This document shows positions 41,436 through 49,527 of a stretch of DNA of 64,000 nucleotides, one piece after another. The notes under the pieces were generated by a model. The model worked only from the letters and a program-made list of their open reading frames with translations, was not told the origin of the DNA and searched no databases. Origin of the DNA: Spongisporangium articulatum (GTDB lineage Bacteria; Actinomycetota; Actinomycetes; Actinomycetales; Kineosporiaceae); NCBI RefSeq assembly GCF_044465595.1, contig NZ_JBITLV010000002.1, positions 620,001 through 684,000 of the forward strand, read 5' to 3'. Each line of letters opens with the position of its first letter. The stretch's first letter is position 1. The translations under genes and the position numbers were made by a program.

Positions 41436-42221
41436 TCAGGTCGTCGGGTTCGTGATGGTGACCTTCTCGTTCCAGCGGGACAGGGTGATCCGGTAGGTGC
41501 TCTGTTCGTCCCTGCTGAAGAAGTAGGCGTTCAGGTCGACCCGGCGTAGCCGGGACGTCTTCTCGTCGATCTGCAGGTCGATCCCCACCGGCTGGTAGAC
41601 GTCGGCGATCGGCAGGAGCCGGTGGGCCAGCAACCCGGTGACCTGACCCTCCAGCGTGTGCACCCGGACGCCGTCCACCTCGCTGACGCCCTGGTCCTGC
41701 ACCGATTTCAGGCCCGAGATCAGGGAGCCGATGCCGTTCTTGGCCCGGACCAGGACGGCGGGGTCGAACAACCCGAAGCTGACCGGGTCGACCACCTGGT
41801 ACCGGGTGGCCCCCTCCGGCTTCATGTAGACGGTGCCGCGGTAGGAGACCAGCTTCAGCGACGTCCTGCGGTTGTTGATCAGCAGGTCGGTCGTCCCCGC
41901 GAAGGCGCCCGACGTCGACGAGGTGAAGGTCGCGACCCCGTCGCCGGTCAGCAGCCGGGTGGTGCCGGCACTCGCGGGCACGTGCGTGCTGGCGACCCGT
42001 AGGCGCACGGACGTCGCGGTGGACAGGCCCTGGAGCGTCCGGTCCAGCACGGCTCGGGTGCTCGGGGCCACGACCAGGGTCGGTGCGGGCGCCGGCTCGG
42101 CACCCTCGCCGGAACAGGCGGTCAGCCCGCTCACGCACAGGGCCAGGACCGAGACGAGCAGCCCGACCGTCGTGGTCCGCCGTCCCGGCCGGGTGATCTC
42201 CACGGTGGAAGAGGTTCTCAT
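41436..42221 (-). CDS. LppX/LprG-like lipoprotein, tandem copy 3 of operon
   Basis: A 261-residue exported lipoprotein. The signal sequence ends LTAC with Cys at about residue 36. The mature domain has LVSYRGTVYMKPEGATRYQVVDPVSFGLFDPAVLVRAKNGIGSLISGLKSVQDQGV and the C-terminal strand YRITLSRWNEKVTI. It is clearly paralogous to the gene immediately upstream (nearly the same PVSFGLFDPAVL and SVQDQGV segments). Its ATG overlaps the upstream stop (TGATG). By family it should bind a hydrophobic ligand at the outer face of the membrane; the ligand is unknown. Confidence 0.87.
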   Translation of the reverse strand: MRTSSTVEITRPGRRTTTVGLLVSVLALCVSGLTACSGEGAEPAPAPTLVVAPSTRAVLDRTLQGLSTATSVRLRVASTHVPASAGTTRLLTGDGVATFTSSTSGAFAGTTDLLINNRRTSLKLVSYRGTVYMKPEGATRYQVVDPVSFGLFDPAVLVRAKNGIGSLISGLKSVQDQGVSEVDGVRVHTLEGQVTGLLAHRLLPIADVYQPVGIDLQIDEKTSRLRRVDLNAYFFSRDEQSTYRITLSRWNEKVTITNPTT

Positions 42222-42991
42222 CAGGTGGCAGGCGTGGTGACGGCGGCCTTCTCGTTCCACCGCGACAGCGTGATCCGGTACGTGCTGCGGTCCTCCCGGG
42301 TGAAGAAGTACCCGGTCAGGTCGATCTCGCGCAGCTGCGCCGTCTCCTCGTCGATCCGGAGGCTGATCCCGACCGGACGGTAGACGTCGGCGATCGGCAG
42401 GATCCGCCGGGCCAGCAGCCCGCTCACCTCCCCCTGCAGCGTGTGCACCCGGACGCCGTCCACGCCGTCCACCCCCTGGTCCTGCACCGACCTCAAGTTG
42501 CTGACGAGCGAGCTGATACCGGTCTTGGCCTTGATCAGGACGGCGGGGTCGAACAGTCCGAAGCTGACCGGGTCGACCACCTGGTACTTCGTCGCCCCCG
42601 CCGGCCGGACGTAGACGACGTCGCGGTAGGAGATCAGCTTCAGCGTCGTCCTCCGGTCGTTGATCAGCAGGTCCAACGTGCCCCGGAAGGCTGCCGAGGG
42701 CGGCGTCGGTCGGGTCATCACGCCCTGGCCCGTCAGCAGCTTGGTGCTGCCCGCTCCGGCGGGCACGTCCGTGCTGGAGGCGTGGAACCGCACGGTCTTC
42801 GCGGAGTCGATGCTCTGGACCGTGCGGCTCAGCAGCGCGCCGTAGGCCGGGGTCGCGGTCTGCGCGCCGGAGAGTTCCTGGGCGTCCCCGGTGCAGGCGG
42901 CCAGCCCGGACCCGCCCAGGGCGAGGCCCAGCGCGACGCATCCCGCTGTCGCAGCTCGTCGTACCGACATCCGAGCATCCACCTCGTGCAT
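42221..42991 (-). CDS. LppX/LprG-like lipoprotein, tandem copy 2 of operon
   Basis: A 256-residue lipoprotein. The lipobox is LAAC at about residues 30-33. The mature part shares KLISYRDVVYVRPAGATKYQ, VVDPVSFGLFDPAVLIKAKTG, RILPIADVYRPVGISLRIDEETAQLREIDLTGYFF and the ending YRITLSRWNEKAAV with the downstream copy. ATG at 42991 follows AGGGG; ATG at 42970 is a shorter alternative. It lies 24 nt after the first lipoprotein gene of the operon. Confidence 0.87.
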   Translation of the reverse strand: MHEVDARMSVRRAATAGCVALGLALGGSGLAACTGDAQELSGAQTATPAYGALLSRTVQSIDSAKTVRFHASSTDVPAGAGSTKLLTGQGVMTRPTPPSAAFRGTLDLLINDRRTTLKLISYRDVVYVRPAGATKYQVVDPVSFGLFDPAVLIKAKTGISSLVSNLRSVQDQGVDGVDGVRVHTLQGEVSGLLARRILPIADVYRPVGISLRIDEETAQLREIDLTGYFFTREDRSTYRITLSRWNEKAAVTTPAT

Positions 42992-43015
42992 TTCGACCCC
43001 TGGCCCCGAGCGGGG

Positions 43016-43777
43016 TCACACCTTGGGCGGCTTGATGACGACCTTCTCGTCGTAGTCGAACAACCGCACGACGTACGAACTGGACGGGGCCGACTCGAAG
43101 AAGTGCCCCGTCATCACGGCCCGCCGCAGCTCGTAGGTCTTCGGGTCGATCGACAGGGTGATCTGGACGCGGGAGTTCACGTCGGCGATCGGGATCAGCC
43201 GGGCCGCGAGGTACCCCGTGATGTACCCCTTCACGTCGTGCACGACCGTCCCGTCGTCCAGCGTGGAGGTGCCGCCGTCCTGGACGGACTTCAGCTCGGT
43301 CAGCATCCGCGGGATGCCTTTCTCCCGCTCGATCCAGGTGGCCGGGTCGATCATCCCGAACGCCCCAGGGTCGCTCACCTGCCAGGCGGCGTTCTCTCCC
43401 GTACGCACGTACAGCCGCCCGCGGAACGAGATCACCGACACCGGCACCTCGGAACCGCTGATCAGGACCTTCAGGTCACCGTCGAAGGCCGCCGTGGACG
43501 GGGTGGGGCGGCTCATCACGCCCTTGCCGCTGATCATCCGGCTCTTCCCGGCGTCCTTCGGCACGCCCGTGCCCTTGACCGTGAAGGCCGCCGTCCTGGA
43601 CCCGTCCAGGAAGTCCAGGCACCGGGTCAGCAGGTTCGCCACCTCCGGCGGCGGGGCCGGTTCGGCGGCCACCGTGTTCGACCGGTCGCCGGTCGAACAG
43701 GCGCCCAGGCCCCCGACGGTCAGCACGACGGCGAGCGCAGTGGTCAGGATGCTGCGCGTGGTGCGAGAGACGTGCAT
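43016..43777 (-). CDS. LppX/LprG-like lipoprotein, tandem copy 1 of operon
   Basis: A 253-residue lipoprotein with lipobox LGAC at residues 24-27. The layout equals that of the two downstream copies (SVISFRGRLYVRTGENAAWQVSDPGAFGMIDPATWIEREKG; LIPIADVNSRVQITLSIDPKTYELRRAVMTGHFF) but identity is lower, so this is the oldest branch of the triplet. The ATG is followed by a basic, hydrophobic signal sequence (MHVSRTTRSILTTALAVVLTV). No MFS exporter of the LprG-associated type is adjacent, unlike in mycobacteria. Confidence 0.87.
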   Translation of the reverse strand: MHVSRTTRSILTTALAVVLTVGGLGACSTGDRSNTVAAEPAPPPEVANLLTRCLDFLDGSRTAAFTVKGTGVPKDAGKSRMISGKGVMSRPTPSTAAFDGDLKVLISGSEVPVSVISFRGRLYVRTGENAAWQVSDPGAFGMIDPATWIEREKGIPRMLTELKSVQDGGTSTLDDGTVVHDVKGYITGYLAARLIPIADVNSRVQITLSIDPKTYELRRAVMTGHFFESAPSSSYVVRLFDYDEKVVIKPPKV

Positions 43778-43805
43778 GAAGGGAACTTTGGCAGAAAAGT
43801 CCCGT

Positions 43806-44288
43806 TCAGGTCACGGTGGGGAAGGGGGCCCCGCCGTGGTACACCCACACCTGCCAGAGCAGGATGCCCGGCATCGCCCAGCGCAGGCCGCGTTCCAGGC
43901 CGCCGCCCGAGTCGAGCCGGATGCCCACGTAGCCCCACCACGGCCCGAACGGGATCCCCGGCGGACGCTCACCGAACAGGAAGTCGCCCAGCAGGTGGGA
44001 CGACCAGCCGAGCAGCAGCGCCCACAACGCCCACGCGGCCTCGGGCGGTACGAACCAGGCCGTGGCGACCGCGCCCAGTGCGGGCAGCACCCACCAGTGG
44101 GTCAGCCCACGATGCCCGCCCGGCACCCACCACAGCCAGGACTGGTCGGCGTCGGGGCTGGTCCACCCGGCGGAGCTGGCGGTGGCGATGACGGCGGCCG
44201 TCACGGTCTGCCAGGCCGGCTGCCCGAGGGCGGTCGAGACCGCGAGGCTGGTCGAGGCGGCGAAGAGCCGGTGGGTGCTGCCGTCCAT
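43806..44288 (-). CDS. YdjM-like membrane-bound metal-dependent hydrolase
   Basis: A 160-residue DUF457/YdjM-type membrane protein. Conserved features are MDGSTHRLFAASTS, SSAGWTSPDADQSW, GGHRGLTHWWVLPALG and GWSSHLLGDFLF, in which the His and Asp residues form the presumed metal site. Four hydrophobic helices are predicted. Members are linked to membrane phospholipid or DNA-damage phenotypes in other bacteria, without a defined reaction. ATG at 44288 was chosen over 44306. It is divergent from the PTH2-like gene. Confidence 0.85.
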   Translation of the reverse strand: MDGSTHRLFAASTSLAVSTALGQPAWQTVTAAVIATASSAGWTSPDADQSWLWWVPGGHRGLTHWWVLPALGAVATAWFVPPEAAWALWALLLGWSSHLLGDFLFGERPPGIPFGPWWGYVGIRLDSGGGLERGLRWAMPGILLWQVWVYHGGAPFPTVT

Positions 44289-44350
44289 AGTTGTACTGGC
44301 TATCACGGGCGATCATCGCCTCCGGTGGAGGCGCGCAGGCGGGAGAAGCG

Positions 44351-45097
44351 ATGGGCGAGCGGGACGACGTCCCCTGGGCGATGCAGCTGGCGTTCGCCGA
44401 CGAACGGGACCGGGACGGCGCGGGCCGGCCGACGCACTACGCGGTCTGCGAGGCCGTCGCGTCGGCGGTGGTCACACTGTTGTCGGACCCGCGCGCGGTG
44501 GACGGCGAGTGGTCGGCGGCCGTGAAGCACTGGAGCGACCTCGCCATCCGCAAGGTCGTGCGCCGGGGCCGGGGCGTGAAGTTCGCGGCGGTCCGGGCCC
44601 TGCCGGGGGTCGAGGTCTCGCATCGCGGCGCGCTGGTGCGGGCGTTCGTGCCCGGCCCCGTCTCCGAGGTGGCGCCCGAGATCGCCAAACTGCAGGTGGG
44701 CGGCACCGACCAGCCCGACCGGGGCACGCCGTCGGAGCCCGTGCCCGGTGGTCTGACGATCGCGCTCACCCCGGCCGTGACGATGACGACCGGCAAGGCG
44801 GCCGCCCAGAGCGGGCACGCGGCGCAGCTCGCCTGGTGGCAGATGCCCGCGGACGTCCGGGCTCGGTGGGAGGCGTCGGGCTGGGCGGTGCGCGTGATCT
44901 CACCGGCTCCCGACGCATGGGACCGCCTGGTGAAGGCGGCGCCCGTCGCGGTGCGCGACGCCGGGTTCACCGAGGTGCCACCCGGCACGAAGACCGCCAT
45001 CGCCTGGTGGCCGGGTAGCGGGCTGGCGGACGACGGCACGCGGCTCGAGCGCGACGGCGGGCGCCCGGGGTGGCTGGGCCGCCTGTTCGGCCGCTGA
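44351..45097 (+). CDS. PTH2-like peptidyl-tRNA hydrolase family protein with duplicated halves
   Basis: A 248-residue actinobacterial protein. The C-terminal half matches the PTH2 fold: ALTPAVTMTTGKAAAQSGHAAQLAWW, WAVRVISPAPDAWDRLV, then AVRDAGFTEVPPGTKTAIAWWPG. The N-terminal half shows a weaker version (THYAVCEAVASAVVTLL, AIRKVVRRGRGVKFAAVRALPGVEV, ALVRAFVPGPVSEVAPEIAKLQV), so the protein appears to be an internal duplication. The PTH2 Lys/Asp residues are best preserved in the second half. True peptidyl-tRNA hydrolysis is uncertain since actinobacteria also have Pth. GGGAGAAG precedes the ATG. Confidence 0.8.
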   Translation: MGERDDVPWAMQLAFADERDRDGAGRPTHYAVCEAVASAVVTLLSDPRAVDGEWSAAVKHWSDLAIRKVVRRGRGVKFAAVRALPGVEVSHRGALVRAFVPGPVSEVAPEIAKLQVGGTDQPDRGTPSEPVPGGLTIALTPAVTMTTGKAAAQSGHAAQLAWWQMPADVRARWEASGWAVRVISPAPDAWDRLVKAAPVAVRDAGFTEVPPGTKTAIAWWPGSGLADDGTRLERDGGRPGWLGRLFGR

Positions 45098-45164
45098 TCT
45101 GCGGGGCTGACTGAATGCTTCGGTCGCCATCACTGCACGTTCGGCGCAGCCAGCTCCGCGGATC
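45096..45164. terminator. Probable bidirectional terminator stem-loop
   Basis: Arms at 45096-45113 and 45147-45164 pair at 15 of 18 positions across 33 nt. The element lies between two convergent genes and begins inside the TGA of the PTH2-like gene. No U-tract is present, as is common in high-GC actinobacteria. Confidence 0.5.
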
Positions 45165-45181
45165 GGGGTGGGCCAGTGGCC

Positions 45182-45553
45182 CTAGAAGTCGCGGAACGCC
45201 GACGTGATGCGTCGGCCCAGCCGCCGGGTGCGGTCGGACAGCTCGGTCGCCGAACGCTGCACCTGGGCGGCCAGCTGCGACGTCACCGGCGCCTCGCCCG
45301 GACGCAGCGGGCGGACCGGCGACAACGGTCGATCCTCGGAGTCGACCGGCACGATGCCGGACACCAGCGCGTGCACGACCTCCGGGATGTCGCTCGAGGC
45401 GAGTCGTAGGGTCGCGAGGCAGCGGCCGTCCTGCCAGATGCTCAGGACGGTACGGTCCGAGTCGGGGTGCGCGCTGACCCGCAGGGTGCGGCCCGCGGCG
45501 TCCCGCCCGGCGAACACTTCACCGATCGAGGGCAGTGGGGTGACCTGAGCCAT
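45182..45553 (-). CDS. Conserved-looking small protein of unknown function
   Basis: A 123-residue soluble protein I cannot assign. The first half alternates strands (GRTLRVSAHPDSDRTVLSIWQDGRCLATLRLASSDIPEVVHALVSGI). The second half is basic and probably helical (LAAQVQRSATELSDRTRRLGRRITSAFRDF), perhaps for DNA or surface contact. Its ATG and the ATG of the divergent CoA-transferase gene overlap within CATG at 45551-45554, unless that gene starts downstream. Confidence 0.7.
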   Translation of the reverse strand: MAQVTPLPSIGEVFAGRDAAGRTLRVSAHPDSDRTVLSIWQDGRCLATLRLASSDIPEVVHALVSGIVPVDSEDRPLSPVRPLRPGEAPVTSQLAAQVQRSATELSDRTRRLGRRITSAFRDF

Positions 45554-46994
45554 GCTTGAGTCTGACCGTTACCGGCCCGTGATGTCCACGGTTCGGGCCC
45601 GGGAAATGATCGCCGGGCACTGGGCGGCCCTGCGCGGGGACGCCGATCTGACCGATCGGGTCGCCTTCGCGCGCAATGCGGCGGGCGAGGAATGGTTCCG
45701 GCTGCTCCCGGCGGTGTACGACGTGCCGGCGTTCGCGGCGGCGACGATCGGGACGGCGTTGCTCGCCGTCGCGGAACTCGGCGCCGCGCGCTCGGGGCGG
45801 GACGTCGAGACGGTCACGGTCGACGTGGCCGAGGCGGTGGCGGCGTTCCGTAGCGAAGCCCTGCAACGCCCGGTCGGGTGGTCGCTGCCGCCGATCTGGG
45901 ACCCGGTGGCCGGCGTCTACGCGACCGCCGACGGCTGGATCCGCCTGCACACCAACTACTCCTACCACCGCGCGGCCGCGCTCGGGGTGCTAGGCATCGC
46001 GGACGACGGCCGTGTCGACCGCGCGCTCGTCGCCGACGCGGTACGCGCTTTCGCGGGCGACGACCTCGAGCGGGCCGTCGTCGAGGCGGGCGGGTGTGCC
46101 GCGGTCGCCCGGACCCGCACGGACTGGAAGGCCCACGGGCACGGGTGTTTCGCCGTCCTGGAACGTCCGGTGGACCTGGGGCCGGCGGACGGCGCCGGCG
46201 ACCCCGGTGTGCGGCTCGCCGAGCCGCCGTCCCCCGGGCAGCCGTTGTCCGGCGTCCGGGTGCTCGATCTGACGCGCGTGATCGCGGGCCCGGTCGCCAC
46301 CCGCACGCTCGGCGCGTGGGGCGCCGACGTGCTGCGCATCGACCCGCCCGGGTTCGTCGAGGTGCCGGCCGCCGTACCGGACACGTTGGTCGGGAAGCGT
46401 TCGGCCGCACTGGATCTGCGCAGCCGGCGCGCCGTGTTCCTCGAGTTGGTGGCCGGCGCCGACGTCCTCGTGCACGGTTTGCGGCCCGGGGCATTGGCCG
46501 GTCTGGGGTTCGGGGCCGACGCGTTGCGGGCGGTCAACCCGGGTCTCGTCGAGGTCGCGGTCGACGCCTACGGCTGGGCCGGACCGTGGGCCGGGCGGCG
46601 CGGTTTCGACAGCCTCGTCCAGTTCAGTTCCGGTATCGCCCTCGAGACCGGCACGAGTGACGGGCCCGGTGCGCTGCCTGCGCAGGCGCTCGACCACGGC
46701 ACCGGGTATCTCCTGGCCGCCGCCGCGTGCCGGGGGCTGACCGAGCTGCTCGCCGGGCGCGGGCCGGGGATCGCTCGCGGGTCGCTGGTGGGTTCCGCGA
46801 ACGTGCTCATGCAGCAACGGATTTCGCCGGACGAGCTCGATCGGGAACCCGTCGCCGTCGAACCCGTGCTGGAGTCGCGGCCCACGGCGTGGGGTGAGCT
46901 GCTCGCCGTCCCGCCGCCCGGCCGGATCGGCGCCGCGCGGGGTGCGTGGCCCGTCGACGCGGGGCCGGTCGGGCGCCACGAGCCGACGTGGTGA
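45552..46994 (+). CDS. CaiB/BaiF-family (class III) CoA-transferase
   Basis: A 480-residue protein with two CoA-transferase III-like segments. The second is the recognisable one: LSGVRVLDLTRVIAGPVATRTLGAWGADVLRIDPPG, LRSRRAVFLELVAGADVLVHGLRPGALAGLGF and NPGLVEVAVDAYGWAGPWAGRRGFDSLVQFSSGIA. The N-terminal segment covers a degenerate copy (FRLLPAVYDVPAFAAATIGTALLAVAELGAARSG). The catalytic Asp of the family is expected in the DSLVQ region. The substrate is unknown. ATG at 45552 overlaps a divergent start; ATG at 45582 (MSTVRAREM) is an alternative. Confidence 0.8.
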   Translation: MLESDRYRPVMSTVRAREMIAGHWAALRGDADLTDRVAFARNAAGEEWFRLLPAVYDVPAFAAATIGTALLAVAELGAARSGRDVETVTVDVAEAVAAFRSEALQRPVGWSLPPIWDPVAGVYATADGWIRLHTNYSYHRAAALGVLGIADDGRVDRALVADAVRAFAGDDLERAVVEAGGCAAVARTRTDWKAHGHGCFAVLERPVDLGPADGAGDPGVRLAEPPSPGQPLSGVRVLDLTRVIAGPVATRTLGAWGADVLRIDPPGFVEVPAAVPDTLVGKRSAALDLRSRRAVFLELVAGADVLVHGLRPGALAGLGFGADALRAVNPGLVEVAVDAYGWAGPWAGRRGFDSLVQFSSGIALETGTSDGPGALPAQALDHGTGYLLAAAACRGLTELLAGRGPGIARGSLVGSANVLMQQRISPDELDREPVAVEPVLESRPTAWGELLAVPPPGRIGAARGAWPVDAGPVGRHEPTW

Positions 46995-47051
46995 TCGTTT
47001 CGACCAGCGCCGGACATTGCATCGTCACCGGCTACCGGTAGGTTTCCGCCC

Positions 47052-47390
47052 ATGAAGATCGTCACTGCGGTCATCAAGCCGCACAGTCTCGACGGCGTGA
47101 AGCAGGCCCTTCAGGACGCCGGTATCGGCGGTCTGACCGTGAGCGAGGCTCAGGGGTACGGTCGGCAGGGCGGCCACACCGAGGTGTACCGCGGCGCCGA
47201 GTACCAGGTCGCGTTCGTGCCGAAGCTGCGCGTCGAGGTCCTCGTCGACGACGTCGACTCCGAGCGTGTCGTCACCGTGATCCAGGAGTCGGCGAACTCC
47301 GGGAAGATCGGCGACGGGAAGATCTGGGTGACCCCGATCGACGACGTGGTCCGAGTCCGCACGGGCGAGACGGGCGTCGACGCGCTCTAG
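47052..47390 (+). CDS. glnB: PII nitrogen regulatory protein (orphan)
   Basis: A 112-residue PII protein that senses ATP/ADP and 2-oxoglutarate. Family motifs: MKIVTAVIKPHSLDGVKQAL, the T-loop GYGRQGGHTEVYRGAEYQVAFVPK with the modifiable Tyr51, and the B and C loops GKIGDGKIWV and RVRTGETG. All are intact. Unusually for actinobacteria it is not in an amtB-glnK-glnD operon: neighbours are a CoA-transferase and a metallo-hydrolase. No glnD or amtB is in the window. The symbol glnB reflects family membership only. Confidence 0.95.
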   Translation: MKIVTAVIKPHSLDGVKQALQDAGIGGLTVSEAQGYGRQGGHTEVYRGAEYQVAFVPKLRVEVLVDDVDSERVVTVIQESANSGKIGDGKIWVTPIDDVVRVRTGETGVDAL

Positions 47391-47401
47391 CGTCGAACGC
47401 G

Positions 47402-48037
47402 CTAGTGGCCCCGGGCCACCCAGGCGTCGTAGTCGCCGGCCTCCGCGCCGATGGTGGTCGGGTCGCCGTGCCCGGTGAGAACCGTGGTGCCGGGCGGCAG
47501 GTCGAGCAGCCGCGTCCGGATCGACTCGAGGATGGTCGGGAAGCTGCTGTACGAGCGGCCCGTCGCGCCCGGGCCGCCGTGGAACAGCGTGTCGCCCGAG
47601 AACAGTGCGCCCAGCGCCGGCGCGTACAGGCACACCGCGCCGGGGGAGTGACCCGGCGTGTGCAGCACCCGTAGCTGCGTCTCCGCCACGTCGAACCGGT
47701 GGTCGTCGTGCAGCGGCTCGGGGGCGCTGTGGGGGTGCACGACGTCCCACAGCATCCGGTCGTCCGGGTGCAGGTAGACCGGTGCCGGGCCCGAGGCGGC
47801 GTTGTCGGCCACCGTCATCGCCGCGTTGATGTGGTCGTTGTGGCCGTGCGTGCAGATCACCGCGAGCAGGTCCCGGTCGCCGACGGCGGCCAGGATCGCC
47901 CCGGCGTCGTGCGCGGCGTCGACCACCATCACCGATCGGTCGTCACCGATCAGCCAGACGTTGTTCTCGACGTCGAAGTCCTGCCCGTCGAGCGAGAACA
48001 CCCCGCTGGTGACGAGCCTCTCGATGTGCGCGCTCAC
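47402..48037 (-). CDS. Metallo-beta-lactamase-fold hydrolase, mycothiol pathway
   Basis: A 211-residue MBL protein. The metal motif is ICTHGHNDHINAA, followed by HTPGHSPGAVCLY, FSGDTLFHGGPG and LTGHGDPTTIG. The ATG overlaps the stop of the upstream mycothiol dehydrogenase gene (ATGA), so the two are translationally coupled. The same gene order occurs in mycobacteria. The likely role is hydrolysis of S-formylmycothiol or a related thioester, the step after the dehydrogenase in formaldehyde detoxification; this is inferred from context. Confidence 0.9.
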   Translation of the reverse strand: MSAHIERLVTSGVFSLDGQDFDVENNVWLIGDDRSVMVVDAAHDAGAILAAVGDRDLLAVICTHGHNDHINAAMTVADNAASGPAPVYLHPDDRMLWDVVHPHSAPEPLHDDHRFDVAETQLRVLHTPGHSPGAVCLYAPALGALFSGDTLFHGGPGATGRSYSSFPTILESIRTRLLDLPPGTTVLTGHGDPTTIGAEAGDYDAWVARGH

Positions 48038-49119
48038 AGCACCACCACCGAGCGCAGCACGCCGCCCGCGTGCATGGTGGCGAACGCGGCCTCGACGTCG
48101 CTCAGCCCGATCGTCTCCGAGACGAACCCGTCGAGGTCGAACCGGCCCTGCCGGTAGAGGTCGACGAGCATCGGGAAGTCGCGGCTCGGCAGGCAGTCGC
48201 CGTACCAGCTCGACTTCAACGCCCCACCGCGGCCGAAGATCTCGATCATCGGTAGTTCGACCTTGAGCTCAGGCGTGGGTACCCCGACGAGCACCACGGT
48301 GCCGGCCAGGTCGCGCGCGTAGAAGGCCTGCTCGTACGTCTCGGGCCGGCCGACGGCCTCGACCACGACGTCCGCGCCGAACCCGCCGGTCAGCTCCTTG
48401 ATCGCCTCGACCGGGTCGGTCGCGCGCGAGTCCACCGTGTGGGTGGCGCCGAACTTCTTGGCCCACTCCAGCTTCCGGGCATCGACGTCCACCCCGATGA
48501 TCGTCGTGGCCCCGGCGAGGGCGGCGCCCGCGATGGCCGCGTTGCCGACCCCGCCGCAGCCGATCACCGCGATCGAGTCGCCCCGCCCGACGCCGCCGGT
48601 GTTCACCGCGGCACCGAACCCGGCCATCACGCCGCAACCCAGCAGCCCGACGGCCTTCGGGTCCGCCAGCGGGTCGACCTTCGTGCACTGGCCGGCCGCG
48701 ACGAGCGTCTTCTCCACGAATGCGCCGATGCCCAGCGCGGGCGACAGTTCCGTGCCGTCGTCCAGCGTCATCTTCTGCGTCGCGTTGAACGTGTCGAAGC
48801 AGTACCAGGGCTTGCCCTTCAGACAGGCCCGGCAGCGGCCGCAGACCGCGCGCCAGTTCAGGATGACGAAGTCGCCCGGCTCCAGCCCCACCACGTCGGG
48901 CCCGACCGACTCGACGACGCCCGCCGCCTCGTGGCCGAGCAGGAACGGGAACTCGTCGTTGATGCCACCCTCGCGGTAGTGCAGGTCGGTGTGGCAGACC
49001 CCGCAGGCCTGGATCGCGACCACGGCCTCGCCGGGACCGACGTCCGGGATCGTGATGCGCTCCAGCGAGACCGGCTCGCCCTTGCCCCGCGCGACGACAC
49101 CCTGCACCTGCTGCGGCAT
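48034..49119 (-). CDS. mscR: S-(hydroxymethyl)mycothiol dehydrogenase
   Basis: A 361-residue zinc alcohol dehydrogenase of the class III-like mycothiol group, which oxidises the formaldehyde-mycothiol adduct. Catalytic zinc ligands are in ACGVCHTDLHYREGG and LLGHEAAGVVE. The structural zinc site is CGRCRACLKGKPWYC, and the NAD motif is AVIGCGGVGNAAIAGA. Signature stretches such as WYCFDTFNATQKMTL and SSWYGDCLPSRDFPML are typical of MscR/AdhE2. GAGGAGG precedes the ATG. It implies the host uses mycothiol. Confidence 0.95.
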   Translation of the reverse strand: MPQQVQGVVARGKGEPVSLERITIPDVGPGEAVVAIQACGVCHTDLHYREGGINDEFPFLLGHEAAGVVESVGPDVVGLEPGDFVILNWRAVCGRCRACLKGKPWYCFDTFNATQKMTLDDGTELSPALGIGAFVEKTLVAAGQCTKVDPLADPKAVGLLGCGVMAGFGAAVNTGGVGRGDSIAVIGCGGVGNAAIAGAALAGATTIIGVDVDARKLEWAKKFGATHTVDSRATDPVEAIKELTGGFGADVVVEAVGRPETYEQAFYARDLAGTVVLVGVPTPELKVELPMIEIFGRGGALKSSWYGDCLPSRDFPMLVDLYRQGRFDLDGFVSETIGLSDVEAAFATMHAGGVLRSVVVL

Positions 49120-49527
49120 ACCCGACCTCCTCGTCGACGGACTTCCGGACACGACCCTAGACGCCGCGGCCCCGCAACGGGCGCCGGGATCTGCGTCCGT
49201 TCCGGCCGCCACGAGACCGGCCGCGCCGGCCCGTGGCGACCGGAACGGACGCGGATGCAGGGGTCGGATCTTCGTCGGGCCGCGACCTCAGGTGAACGGC
49301 CGAGACCAGCGTGCGTTTCGTCGTCCCTGCGTGGTTCGTGGCGCGCGCGGAACGGGCGTTGCACACAATTCACAGGGCTCACGAGAGGCGACGGCTGGTC
49401 AGCATGGCCGAAGCTGCGGCAGACTGTGCTGCGACACGCGCACCGCCTGCTTGGTAACCGGGCTGTCCTGATGTTGGTTCTGAGGTCGTTGGGGAAGACG
49501 CACCTCAAACCTGGTCGGGAGGTCCAG
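49120..49527. other. Divergent regulatory region between mscR and DUF3145 gene
   Basis: These 408 nt contain the inverted repeat at 49190-49255 and no coding frame I can support. The part from about 49330 to 49527 is less GC-rich than its surroundings (for example GTTGCACACAATTCACAGG and TGATGTTGGTTCTGAGG) and probably holds the DUF3145 promoter. CGGGAGG at 49517-49523 is the ribosome-binding site for the ATG at 49528. Confidence 0.5.
49190..49255. repeat. 24-bp inverted repeat
   Basis: Arms at 49190-49213 and 49232-49255 pair at 22 of 24 positions. The 18-nt loop is itself partly self-complementary (CCGGCC-GCG-CCGGCC). The sequence is unrelated to the GTGATCATG palindromes. It lies in the long divergent region upstream of mscR and of the DUF3145 gene, 71 nt from the mscR start. 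Confidence 0.8.
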
